Below the pieces are notes generated by a model. It saw only the letters and a list, made by a program, of their open reading frames with translations. It made no database searches and was not told the origin of the DNA. From Synechococcus sp. JA-2-3B'a(2-13) (GTDB taxonomy: Bacteria; Cyanobacteriota; Cyanobacteriia; Thermostichales; Thermostichaceae): DNA of 64,000 bases. The stretch spans positions 701,277-765,276 of the forward strand of contig NC_007776.1 in the NCBI RefSeq assembly GCF_000013225.1, in the 5' to 3' direction. Below, one piece after another: positions 26,492 through 34,965 of this stretch (position 1 is its first letter; each line of letters begins with the position of its first letter). Both the position numbers and the translations under genes were made by a program.

Positions 26492-27553
26492 TTAGCGCAA
26501 CACCAGGGCTAGAGCAGTCCCTTGGGATCCCGTCTCGACCAACCGCAAGTCCCCCCCGTGGGCCTGCAGGATGCGCCTGGCGATATATAGCCCCAGACCT
26601 CCTGAGCCGGTTGGGTAGTGGTGGCCGGCAATGTGAATGGGCTGGGTCACGTAGGGTTGGGCCAACTCTTCTAGGGGAGCCGGCAAGCCGGGGCCATCAT
26701 CCTGCACCTGGATCTGGTGGGGGCTGACGATTAACACCACCGCATGGCGTGCGTAGCGCAAGGCGTTGTCCACCAGATTCACCAGCGCCCGCTCCAGCTC
26801 TGCCTCATCGGCGTTGCCCCACCCTTCTCCTTCGACTCGCAGATCGATCCCCCGCTCCTGGGCCAGGGATCCCATGCGCTCGGCCACCTTTCTGGCCAGG
26901 GATCCCAGATCACAAGGCCGAGGATGCAACTCGATCTCTCCCCGCTCCAGGCGGTGAGCCTCCACCATTTTCTGCACCAGAGAGAGATTGTGTTGATTTT
27001 CCTGCAGGATGCGATCCAGCAGAGCGCGACGTTGCTCCGGCTCGAGCTGTTGATCCTGTTTAAAGGCGCTCAGCAGGTGCCCAAAGGCGATGAGGGGGGT
27101 TTTGAGGTCGTGAACGAGGGTAGCGGTAAAGGCTTCTCGCCGCATTTGATCGATCTGGATCTGGCGCAGCAACTGGGCAAAAGCCTGCCGCAAGATCAGG
27201 GCTTCCTGGGGATCCCCGGGGCGGAGCAGCAGATTCCAACGGGCGGGCTGGTTAATCAAGGTTTCCAAATGAGCCAACTCGCGGGCCAGCAGGGTGAGGG
27301 GGCGCAAAATCATGGAGGACAGAGCATAGCCCACCACCGCCGACAGCACCGCCAGCAACGGGATCCACAGCAGCAGCAGGAGGATCCCTTCAGTGCTGAA
27401 CTGCGTGTCGGGCCAGATCCACTGCACCGACAGGATGAAAACCAAGTTGGGGACGAACGAAAGGCTGGCAATGACCAATGCCACCTGGGTGCGCAAGCTG
27501 TGGGGAAAGCGGCGGCGCCAAAACTCAAGTACGCGGAGTGGTTGCTGTTTCAA
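26492..27553 (-). CDS. Sensor histidine kinase (orphan)
   Basis: 353 aa inner-membrane kinase. Two helices (TQVALVIASLSFVPNLVFIL and ILLLLLWIPLLAVLSAVVGY) flank a very short external loop, so it probably senses within the membrane or cytoplasm. A HAMP-like linker leads to the dimerisation helix with the phospho-acceptor LVHDLKTPLIAFG. The ATPase domain shows N box LVNLVDNALRYA, G1 VQDDGPGLP and G2 GSGGLGLYIARRIL. No response regulator is adjacent. The start is TTG at 27551-27553, the only start before the first helix. Confidence 0.9.
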   Translation of the reverse strand: MKQQPLRVLEFWRRRFPHSLRTQVALVIASLSFVPNLVFILSVQWIWPDTQFSTEGILLLLLWIPLLAVLSAVVGYALSSMILRPLTLLARELAHLETLINQPARWNLLLRPGDPQEALILRQAFAQLLRQIQIDQMRREAFTATLVHDLKTPLIAFGHLLSAFKQDQQLEPEQRRALLDRILQENQHNLSLVQKMVEAHRLERGEIELHPRPCDLGSLARKVAERMGSLAQERGIDLRVEGEGWGNADEAELERALVNLVDNALRYARHAVVLIVSPHQIQVQDDGPGLPAPLEELAQPYVTQPIHIAGHHYPTGSGGLGLYIARRILQAHGGDLRLVETGSQGTALALVLR

Positions 27554-28119
27554 ACTCGGTGCGCTCGCTTTGACAAGACCTGCTTAAATAATGAACCAAT
27601 GGTACGGAAGAATGAACATCCCCTCACGGTCAAGGCTGAAGAGTTCTTTCCTAGGTCTTAGAATGACCGTTATGTCTTGAGCCACTTCATCCCCATGAAT
27701 AAAGAAGGATGCCGTAACCCCAGCTTTTAGGATACCCAGCTACCCCATTCTTTAGAGAAGCCGCGCCGTATTCCGGTTGGCAAAGCTGTGGACATCACGG
27801 CAAAGGCAGCTTGATCCCCGGGCATGACCAACGTCGAGCAATTATGGCCATCTTATAGCCATTTCAAACTAGATTGAGACACTCCCCAAGCGCTCTGCGC
27901 CGCTTCCGCGACCACCCCAAGCCCCTCTCTTTTTGGGAGAGGGGAGTTAGAGAGCAATGAACGAAAATGTTTTATTCCTATTCAAGATGACTATAATGCG
28001 GAGCACTTAAGCTCCTAGGACATGAAAAAACCCCTGGGCGTCTGTCCGTGTTTCGACCCCAGAGGCTTCTTCTCTTCACTCCTCACCACTATTGAGCGTA
28101 GCCGCCCTTCCAAAGGCTG
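27554..28119. other. Intergenic region with a hairpin and type B fragment
   Basis: About 570 bp with no credible gene. A perfect 8-bp stem (CCCCTCTC 27922-27929, GAGAGGGG 27937-27944; loop TTTTTGG) lies in it; a related but imperfect CCCCAAGCCCTCTCCC sequence occurs near 31143. A type B fragment (GCGGAGCACTTAAG) is at about 27995-28010. The histidine kinase promoter should be at the left end. Confidence 0.4.
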
Positions 28120-28932
28120 TCAAGCACTTTCCCATTGGGGTTGGCGTGTGGGAAATTGCGCTAGGGTGGCACTGCCGTACAGGATCATCTGCTGGGGCTG
28201 CAAGTTCACCCGGTCTACCCGCAGCTCAGTGCCTCGCAAGGCGAGCCGATCCAAATCCAGAAGCTCATTCAGGCAGCGTACCAAAGCTTGGCTCAAGGCT
28301 AGCTCCTCTTCTGTACCGCTTTCAAACACTGGATCTGTAAAGCGGATGCGACGCCGCTCCAGCACCTCAACCTGGGCGGAAAAACCGACGCAGAAAGCCC
28401 TGGCTTCTCCCTGCTGTACATTTGCCTGGAATTGCAGTCGTCGCGCCGGGGTGATGCTGATATGGACGTGATGGAAGGATAGGGGGCTATCATCCTGCTT
28501 TCCTAAGGCCAGCCTATTCAGCACAAAAGGTGTGTTAAACGATTGCGCCAGATCGTCTTCGCTCAGCACCACGCGCATTGTGGCCTGTACTGGCTGGCGC
28601 AGCTTGATCTTCCCCTGCCAAATTTGGCTGAAATCGATGGCCACCGCGTTGCAAAACAGCTCTAGGGCCGAAAGCCTCAGGCCGTTGTACATCTGCAGAT
28701 GCTGGCCCAACAGTTCAAAGCTGTCGATACGACCCTGCAACAATTTGGCAACAGGCTCCACTCGCACGCGCGCCTCCAGCCGCTCTGCATGCTTAAAGAG
28801 GGCACGAATGGCTGCGCCTACCCCTCGGCTAACCCAATCGACAGCCATGGGATTCTGCAGGGAAAGTTGGGGCAGGAGTCCTGTAGCCATGGGAAAAGGT
28901 AAAGAGCGCCTACAGGGATCATAACCAACCAT
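28120..28932 (-). CDS. DUF2993 (LmeA-like) protein
   Basis: 270 aa resembling the DUF2993 family common in cyanobacteria and actinobacteria, some of which bind phospholipids. Typical pieces: LEARVRVEPVAKLLQGRIDS followed by GLRLSALELFCNAVAIDF, then QPVQATMRVVLSEDDLAQSF and a C-terminal VDRVNLQPQQMILYGSATL. No clear signal peptide. ATG 28932 is the longest start; ATG 28890 (MATGLLPQL) is an alternative. It is transcribed in the same direction as chlD, 41 bp downstream of its stop. Family call fairly sure, function unknown. Confidence 0.75.
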   Translation of the reverse strand: MVGYDPCRRSLPFPMATGLLPQLSLQNPMAVDWVSRGVGAAIRALFKHAERLEARVRVEPVAKLLQGRIDSFELLGQHLQMYNGLRLSALELFCNAVAIDFSQIWQGKIKLRQPVQATMRVVLSEDDLAQSFNTPFVLNRLALGKQDDSPLSFHHVHISITPARRLQFQANVQQGEARAFCVGFSAQVEVLERRRIRFTDPVFESGTEEELALSQALVRCLNELLDLDRLALRGTELRVDRVNLQPQQMILYGSATLAQFPTRQPQWESA

Positions 28933-28973
28933 TAAGAAAAGTTACAACCTTTGCCAACGGAGAGGCTGTTCTC

Positions 28974-30992
28974 TCAGGGGTAGGTGCGTCCCTCCTGCAT
29001 AGCCGAGCGGGCCACGGCTGCGATCCCCTGGTCGGTGGCACGGGGCAGATGAAAGTACCGTCCGCCCGCCAATTCCGCCAGCTCGGCGCTGAAGCCGGTG
29101 GTTACAAAGCGGCTTTGGGAGTCGATCAAGAGCAGCTTCAACCCCAGGGCGCGGATGCGCAGGGCGATCTCCCGCAGCTCTTGCTTGAGGTCGATGGGAG
29201 CCGCTCCCAACTGGCTTTTGCTGTCGCTCCGTCCCAAGGAGCGGCTGAGGGGAATGTTGGCCCGGCCATCGGTGAGAGCCACCAGCATCACCTGGCCCAC
29301 GTCGCCGGCAGCACGGGCATTGACTCCCATCCGCACGGCTTGGGTGAGGGCATGGGCAAGAGGGGATCCCCCGCCGCAGGGCAGAGATTCCAAACGGCGG
29401 CGGGCCAGCTCAATGGAGCGGGTGGGGGGGAGCAACACTTCGGCAGTTTCCCCACGAAAGGCGATGAGGGCCACCTTGTCACGGTTTTGGTAAGCCTCGG
29501 TGAGCAGGCGCAGGGCGGCACCTTTGGCCGCTTGCATGCGGTTGAGGGCCATGGAGCCGGAGGCGTCCACCACAAAGATCACCAGGGCTCCGGCCTTGCG
29601 AACCAGCTTTTTGGCGCGGATATCGCTCGGCTCCACAATCACGCTACGTCCCGGTTGCCGCTGGCGGCGGCTTTTCTGATAGGGGGCAGCAGCTCGCAAG
29701 GTGGCATCGACGGCAACGCGGGGGTTGGATCCCTGGGGCAGGATGGGCTTGACGTAGCGGCCTCGGTCGGCGCTGAACACCAGGCTGCGGGATCCCGTTT
29801 TTCCCTGCTGGTTGAGGGACTGGGCGAAGGCCAGCAGGCGCGGGTCGAGGGCAATGCGCTCCGGCTCGAAGAAAAACTCTTCCGGCAGACTCAGGTTTTC
29901 CGGCTGGGGATCCGTTTCCTCTCTATCTTCCCCATCCTTGTCGGGATCCGGCGGCGGGGGATCCGACTGTTGGGATGGTGGCGGGGGGGGAGGGGGGGGC
30001 TGGTCGGGGTCGTATTGGGCGCGGGGCAGCAGCACCAGTTGCACAGCCTGCTGCAGATCCTCGGCCAACAGGCGATCCCGTCCTTCCAGAGCTGCCAGGG
30101 CACAGGCGGCTCGCAGGGCAAATTGTTCTCCCCGGTGCCCTTGGACGTTGCCGCGGATGGCCTCCTGCACCAGGTAGAGGAGCTGTTCCCGCTGCGGCTT
30201 GACCTGGGGCAGCCACTCCCGCGCCAGGAGGATGCGGGTGCGGATTTCCTCCAGTTCCGCCTGGTGCTCGGCCAGGAAGGGCTCGGGAGCATCGACAAAT
30301 TGCGTTGCCCGTTGGACAATTTCCCCTCGCTCTTCTAGGCTCAGCTCCTGCCCCACCGGCACCACCAGTGCCAGGCGATCCAGCAGGTGGGGGCGCAGGG
30401 ATCCCTCTTCGGGGTTGTAGGTGGCCACCAAGAGAGGCCGGCAGGGGTGTTGCAGACTCAGCCCCTCTCGTTCCAGGCGGTTGACCCCATCCCCCACCAC
30501 CGTCAGCAACAAGTTGACGATGGCGTCGTCCAAGAGGTTGATGTCATCCATATAGAGCACGCCCCGGTGGGCAGCAGCCAAGAGCCCTGGCTGGAAGACC
30601 GTTTCCCCCTGCCTGATGGAGGCCTCCACATCGACGGATCCCAGCAGCCGATCTTCGGTGACGCCCAGGGGAACCTGGACAAAGGGGGGCGATATCACTT
30701 GGGTGGGCGGCACCTCTCCGGCTGGGTAGCGAGCCTTGGCCCAGTCGGACCAGGTATCCGGCTGCGCTGGATCGTCGTTGCAATAGGATCCCGCAATCAC
30801 CTCGATGGGCGGTAGCAAGGCGTGGATCCCTCTGGCCAAAACCGACTTGGCGGTGCCGCGAGGCCCCACCAGCACCACACCCCTTAGGCTGGGATCCACT
30901 GCTGCCAGCAGCAGAGCCAGCTTGGCCGCCTGTTGCCCCACTACAGCGGTGAGGGGAAAGGTACAAGGAGCGGATAGAGTTGCGGATCCCAT
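28974..30992 (-). CDS. chlD: Magnesium chelatase subunit D
   Basis: AAA+ plus von Willebrand factor A subunit of Mg-chelatase, which inserts magnesium into protoporphyrin IX for chlorophyll; 672 aa. The N-terminal AAA domain has a Walker A-like [13 protein letters not shown], the ChlI-like [13 protein letters not shown] region and [13 protein letters not shown]. The middle is Pro-rich then acidic (residues about 330-375, [20 protein letters not shown]). The C-terminal VWA domain has [23 protein letters not shown] and [12 protein letters not shown]. chlI and chlH are elsewhere. ATG at 30990-30992. Confidence 0.96.
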   Translation of the reverse strand: MGSATLSAPCTFPLTAVVGQQAAKLALLLAAVDPSLRGVVLVGPRGTAKSVLARGIHALLPPIEVIAGSYCNDDPAQPDTWSDWAKARYPAGEVPPTQVISPPFVQVPLGVTEDRLLGSVDVEASIRQGETVFQPGLLAAAHRGVLYMDDINLLDDAIVNLLLTVVGDGVNRLEREGLSLQHPCRPLLVATYNPEEGSLRPHLLDRLALVVPVGQELSLEERGEIVQRATQFVDAPEPFLAEHQAELEEIRTRILLAREWLPQVKPQREQLLYLVQEAIRGNVQGHRGEQFALRAACALAALEGRDRLLAEDLQQAVQLVLLPRAQYDPDQPPPPPPPPSQQSDPPPPDPDKDGEDREETDPQPENLSLPEEFFFEPERIALDPRLLAFAQSLNQQGKTGSRSLVFSADRGRYVKPILPQGSNPRVAVDATLRAAAPYQKSRRQRQPGRSVIVEPSDIRAKKLVRKAGALVIFVVDASGSMALNRMQAAKGAALRLLTEAYQNRDKVALIAFRGETAEVLLPPTRSIELARRRLESLPCGGGSPLAHALTQAVRMGVNARAAGDVGQVMLVALTDGRANIPLSRSLGRSDSKSQLGAAPIDLKQELREIALRIRALGLKLLLIDSQSRFVTTGFSAELAELAGGRYFHLPRATDQGIAAVARSAMQEGRTYP

Positions 30993-31077
30993 GGTTGGCG
31001 GGTAGGCTTGGCGAGCAACGGTTCAATCGAGCAGATTCGCAGCGGAGCGGGAGCTGTACACCCCAGTCTATCGCTTG

Positions 31078-31098
31078 AGTGCTCCGCACCGCCTTTGC
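31078..31098 (+). repeat. Dispersed repeat fragment, type B
   Basis: AGTGCTCCGCACCGCCTTTG, with intact GTGC/GCAC stem and TCC loop, in the gap upstream of chlD. Confidence 0.6.
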
Positions 31099-31271
31099 AA
31101 CTGAGATTTTCTGGGGAGGTTCCAAACCGGCTCCAGACAGTTCCCCAAGCCCTCTCCCAAGGGGAAGGGGTAGGTCGGAATCAAGGCCACCAATGGCCTA
31201 CGGCGACTGGGAATACCCCTGGTGAGCCGCCGCTGTTTGGTGGTCATCTTCTGTTCAAAATGGGCATCACT

Positions 31272-32714
31272 TCAGCGGGTTGCAATCATCACGTGTTTGG
31301 TGATTTGGTAGTCGCGCACCGCTTCTGCCGAGAGATCTTTGCCAAATCCCGATTGCTTAAAGCCGCCATGGGGGGCCTCAGAGGCAATGGGAATATGGTC
31401 GTTGATCCAGACGGTGCCGAACTCCAGATCGGCGGCCAACCTCATCGCTCGTCCGATGTCTTGAGTCCACACAGAAGCCGCCAGCCCGTATAGGACGTCA
31501 TTGCCCAAGCGTAGCGCTTCCGCTTCTTCGCGAAACGAGCCGAGCGTGAGAACCGGCCCAAAAACCTCACTCTGTACGATCTCCGCTTTTTGATCGACAT
31601 TGGCAATCACCGTGGGTTCATAGTAGTAGCCCTGGGCAAGCTGGGAAGGGATCCGACCGCCGGTCAGCACCTTGGCTCCCTCTGCTTTGGCCCGCTCCAC
31701 AAATCCCATCACCCGCTCCCGCTGGGCTGCTGAGACCAAAGGCCCCATCTCCACTCCCGCCTCGAAAGGGGATCCCACCGTTACTTTGCGCATGGCTTCT
31801 ACAATGGCCTCTTGCGCCTGCGCCAGCTTGCTCTCGTGCACATAGACGCGGGTGGCTGCCGTACAGTCTTGGCCGGTATTGACGGTGGCAGCAAATGTGG
31901 CCTTGGCAGCAACGGTCTCTACGTCCGCATCCTCGAAGACGATAAACGGCGCTTTGCCCCCCAGTTCCAAATGCACCCGCTTCAGGGTATCTGCCGCTGT
32001 CCGCATCACCTGCTTGCCGGTGGCGGTAGAGCCGGTAAGGCTGACCATGCGCACCTGGGGGTGCTCCACCAGGGCTTGGCCGGTAGCATTGCCTCCGGTA
32101 ACGATATTGACTACCCCGGGCGGGATCCCAGCCTCGGCGATCAGTTCCCCCAGCATCAGGGTGGTCAGGGGGGTGGCAGGAGCGGGCTTGAGCACCACCG
32201 TACAGCCGGCGGCCAGGGCGGGGCCGATCTTCCAGACGGCCATCATCAGCGGATAGTTCCAGGGGGTAATTTGAGCGCACACCCCCACCGGCTCTTTGCG
32301 AAAGAGGGAGGTGTAGCCCTTGGCATATTCCCCGGCGCTAAAGCCATGGATGTCGCGGGCGGCAGCGGCGAAGAAACGCAGATTATCCACCGCAAACGGC
32401 AAATCTCCCCCTAAGCTGAGGAACTCGTAGGGCTTGCCGGTGTTTTCCGATTCCACACGAGCCAGTTCTGGGGCACGAGCCTCGATCAGATCTGCCAATT
32501 TCCAGAGGGCCAGGGATCGCTCGCCGGGGGTGAGTTTCGACCAACGGCCATCGTAGAAGGCTGTTTGGGCGGCCTGCACCGCCCGATCCACATCGGCAGG
32601 GCTGGCATCCACCGCCTCTGCCAGTTTCTCGCCGGTGGCCGGGTTCTCGATGGTCATCAGGCCCCCCCCTTGGCTATCGACCCATTGGCCGTCGATCCAG
32701 AGTTTGTAGGCCAT
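31272..32714 (-). CDS. NAD(P)-dependent aldehyde dehydrogenase, aminobutyraldehyde/betaine-aldehyde type
   Basis: 480 aa cytoplasmic enzyme oxidising aldehydes to acids. Core motifs: TPWNYPLMMAVWKIGPALAA, VVLKPAPATPLT, the nucleotide-binding SLTGSTATGKQVM, catalytic Glu in HLELGGKAPFIVF and catalytic Cys in NTGQDCTAATRVYV. The DCTAATR context resembles gamma-aminobutyraldehyde dehydrogenases (PatD type), suggesting polyamine or GABA metabolism; substrate is inference. The right boundary is followed by element copy 2. Confidence 0.9.
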   Translation of the reverse strand: MAYKLWIDGQWVDSQGGGLMTIENPATGEKLAEAVDASPADVDRAVQAAQTAFYDGRWSKLTPGERSLALWKLADLIEARAPELARVESENTGKPYEFLSLGGDLPFAVDNLRFFAAAARDIHGFSAGEYAKGYTSLFRKEPVGVCAQITPWNYPLMMAVWKIGPALAAGCTVVLKPAPATPLTTLMLGELIAEAGIPPGVVNIVTGGNATGQALVEHPQVRMVSLTGSTATGKQVMRTAADTLKRVHLELGGKAPFIVFEDADVETVAAKATFAATVNTGQDCTAATRVYVHESKLAQAQEAIVEAMRKVTVGSPFEAGVEMGPLVSAAQRERVMGFVERAKAEGAKVLTGGRIPSQLAQGYYYEPTVIANVDQKAEIVQSEVFGPVLTLGSFREEAEALRLGNDVLYGLAASVWTQDIGRAMRLAADLEFGTVWINDHIPIASEAPHGGFKQSGFGKDLSAEAVRDYQITKHVMIATR

Positions 32715-33032
32715 AGCGATGTCCTCAACAGCTTGGTGAAATGGCTCTCCCCATTGTGCCGAATCTTTTTGGCTCGGCTTGAATCATAAGCTTCATTCAA
32801 CTTTGGCAACTTTGGGGTGCAGAGATGGGATCCTTTGGGATTGGGATGGCCCAAACGGCTATTCGCAAAGCGGGCCGTAGACTGTGGCCAACGGCGCACT
32901 GGTGAGGATCCCGCATCTGCTAACTAACGGAGGTGCAGGGGCAATCAGTCCTGCACTCTACCCGCAGGGTGAGCACCGGGATACAGGGATCCCCGCCATA
33001 CCTCTGAGCGAAATCTGTAGCAAAACCTACTT

Positions 33033-33265
33033 ATGCTGGTGTAACCTACAAGCACCGGATTGATCCAGATGCCTGCCAACAAGCCGCTCGCGTCAGCGGG
33101 ACGGAGGCCTTGCTGTTGGCGTGGCTGGAGATTGGCCAGGACGTATACAACTACACTTTGCCGGAAATCAACGAGTGGATAGCATCTTGCTCTTGGCCGG
33201 TGGACAGGGGTTCCTGGGTGCAGGAGTCCATCCTGCCTGCCGATGCACCGTTCCCTGTGGATTAG
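33033..33265 (+). pseudogene. tnpB: TnpB N-terminal relic with frameshift and repeat insertion
   Basis: ATG 33033 is followed by a one-base loss (stop after three codons). In the shifted frame VTYKHRIDPDACQQ, LLLAWLEIGQDVYNYTLPE and ESILPADAPFPVD are recognisable TnpB N-terminal pieces. Between them a dispersed repeat adds AARVSGTEA. All nuclease residues are missing. Confidence 0.75.
33081..33112 (-). repeat. Dispersed type A repeat inside the tnpB relic of copy 2
   Basis: AAGCCGCTCGCGTCAGCGGG continuing ACGGAGGCCTTG, in frame within tnpB between DPDACQQ and LLLAWLEI. The corresponding stretch is deleted in copy 1. Confidence 0.75.
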
Positions 33266-33383
33266 ACTTGTTTTGCAAGCTGGCAGTAGCCAGGGAGGCT
33301 GGGGAAGGGAAACTGCCTGTTCAGTCGGTCTGTCGGGGGTTGTAGACCCAGACAAGTGGCGTGGGGCAGGAATGCCCGACCGC

Positions 33384-33410
33384 GAGGTAAGGACTCCGTC
33401 CTGCTGACGG
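33384..33410 (+). repeat. Dispersed type A repeat inside element copy 2
   Basis: AAGGACTCCGTCCTGCTGAC followed by GGGAAG; same site as in copy 1 (25651-25675). Confidence 0.7.
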
Positions 33411-33605
33411 GAAGGGTGGCCCGCGCTCTATCCACAGGACGAGCGCCGGGAGGATGTCACGCATCCACCCTAGCTCTGGATTGGGAAGGATGGCCAGCGC
33501 TTTTGCACAGGCGCAGCAGGGCACAGTCTCAGTACCCTGGTTGATTGAGTCAATGCAGAGGTGGGATCCCTCTGTTGGGATAGCCGTTAGGGAGGCAGGT
33601 TCACG

Positions 33606-34904
33606 ATGCAACTGCGAACAGCTCTGCCGCTGTTGTGCCTTTCTCTCTTGGTAGCTGCTTGCCGGCCCGGCGGGCCACCTCGCAGCATGGGGGGTGAAGG
33701 GGGCGGAGAAGGCCAACCCACACCAGTGGCCGTCGGCAGGGTAGAGGAACAGCAAATCGAAGAGACTTCAGAGTTCATGGCCAGCCTCGGATCCCAGCAG
33801 GTGGCCAGTATCCGCCCTCAGGTCAGTGGACAGGTGACCCAGGTGTTCGTGCAGCTGGGATCCCAGGTGGCTGCCGGAGCCCCTCTCTTTGAGATCGACA
33901 GCCGGCAGCAACAGGCGGCGGTGGCCGGCCAAACGGCGGGGATTGCCGCAGCCCAAGCCAACCTGGAGAGCGGCCGGGCCGTGCTCAGCCAGTTGCGGGC
34001 GGATCGGCTGCGGCTGGAGGCAGCGGCGGAGTTTGCCCGGGAGCAGCACGAGCGCAACCTGCGCCTCTTGGCCGAGGGGGCCATCAGCCAGGCGCAAGCG
34101 GATCAATCCAGCCGCGACCTGCGCCAGGCGGAGGCGGCTTTGGCGGCGCAACAGGAGCAGATCCGCGCTCAGGAGGCCGCGATCTTGCGGGCAGAGCGGG
34201 AGGTGCAGCGAGCCCAGGCCGAGGCGGAGCGGCAACAGGTGCAACTGCAGTTTTTCCAGGTTACAGCTCCCTTTGCCGGCATTGTGGGGGATGTTTTGGT
34301 GCGGCAAGGGGACTACGTGACGCCTCAGACGGTTTTGACCACCTTGACCCAAACCCAGGCGCTGGAGCTCAACCTCAACATCCCGTTGCAGCGGGCCCCC
34401 CAGCTGCGCATTGGCACGCCGGTGCAGATCCTGGATAGCCGCGGCGAGGTGATCGGCAGCAGCCAAATCTCTTTCATTGCTCCCGAAGCCAACGCCGCCA
34501 CGCAATCGGTGCTGGCCAAGGCTCTTCTGGAGAACCCTGCCGGCCAGTTGCGCTCGGCCCAGTTTGTGCGGACTCGGGTCATCTGGGAGGAGCGGCCGGC
34601 CTTGCTGGTGCCGGTGACGGCGGTGGCCCGCTTGGGGGCGCAAACCTTTGTCTACACGGTGCAGACAACGGAGCCGCCAGCAGAGGGCATGCCCCCGGGG
34701 GCGGTGGCGGTGCAAAGGCCGGTGCAGCTGGGATCCATCTACGGAAACAGCTATGAGGTGCTGGAGGGTTTGGAGGCCAATGAGCCAATTGTGCTGAGCG
34801 GCCTGCAGAAAATCCGCGATGGCGCCCCGATTGTCGATGAGGTGCTTTTTCAGCAGAGGATGCAGCCACAAGGGGGAGGGAGACCTCCTGGATCCCCGCC
34901 CTAG
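33606..34904 (+). CDS. RND efflux periplasmic adaptor (membrane fusion lipoprotein)
   Basis: 432 aa adaptor joining an RND pump to an outer-membrane channel. Signal and lipobox LLCLSLLVAACRPGG put it on the inner membrane. Lipoyl halves flank a long coiled-coil hairpin: SIRPQVSGQVTQVFVQLGSQ, then residues about 105-215 rich in Ala/Gln/Glu, then FQVTAPFAGIVGDVLVRQGD. The beta-barrel and membrane-proximal domains follow. It is directly followed by the pump gene (61 bp). No TolC gene is in the window. Substrates unknown. Confidence 0.93.
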   Translation: MQLRTALPLLCLSLLVAACRPGGPPRSMGGEGGGEGQPTPVAVGRVEEQQIEETSEFMASLGSQQVASIRPQVSGQVTQVFVQLGSQVAAGAPLFEIDSRQQQAAVAGQTAGIAAAQANLESGRAVLSQLRADRLRLEAAAEFAREQHERNLRLLAEGAISQAQADQSSRDLRQAEAALAAQQEQIRAQEAAILRAEREVQRAQAEAERQQVQLQFFQVTAPFAGIVGDVLVRQGDYVTPQTVLTTLTQTQALELNLNIPLQRAPQLRIGTPVQILDSRGEVIGSSQISFIAPEANAATQSVLAKALLENPAGQLRSAQFVRTRVIWEERPALLVPVTAVARLGAQTFVYTVQTTEPPAEGMPPGAVAVQRPVQLGSIYGNSYEVLEGLEANEPIVLSGLQKIRDGAPIVDEVLFQQRMQPQGGGRPPGSPP

Positions 34905-34965
34905 GTCCTCTCTCCGGCGGTTTCCCAACTCAGCTATCCCCTTTCACTCCTCACTGCGCTGGACT

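Larger units (their letters stand above)
32921..33461 (+). mobile_element. Miniature IS200/IS605-type element, copy 2
   Basis: About 541 bp, inverse to copy 1. The left end hairpin GTGCAGG/CCTGCAC is at 32933-32956. The tnpB relic starts at 33033. After the relic stop, the two copies match up to GAGGATGTCACG at 33461. Both share the same loss of the tnpB body, so they are likely copies of one miniature element moved by a transposase supplied in trans, rather than two independently decayed transposons. Confidence 0.75.

Noticed and set aside
29049-30338. 429-codon open frame on the plus strand
   Set aside because: Exact antisense shadow of chlD in GC-rich DNA; no family resemblance.
33768-34928. 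386-codon minus-strand frame
   Set aside because: Antisense to the RND adaptor gene; no recognisable domain.
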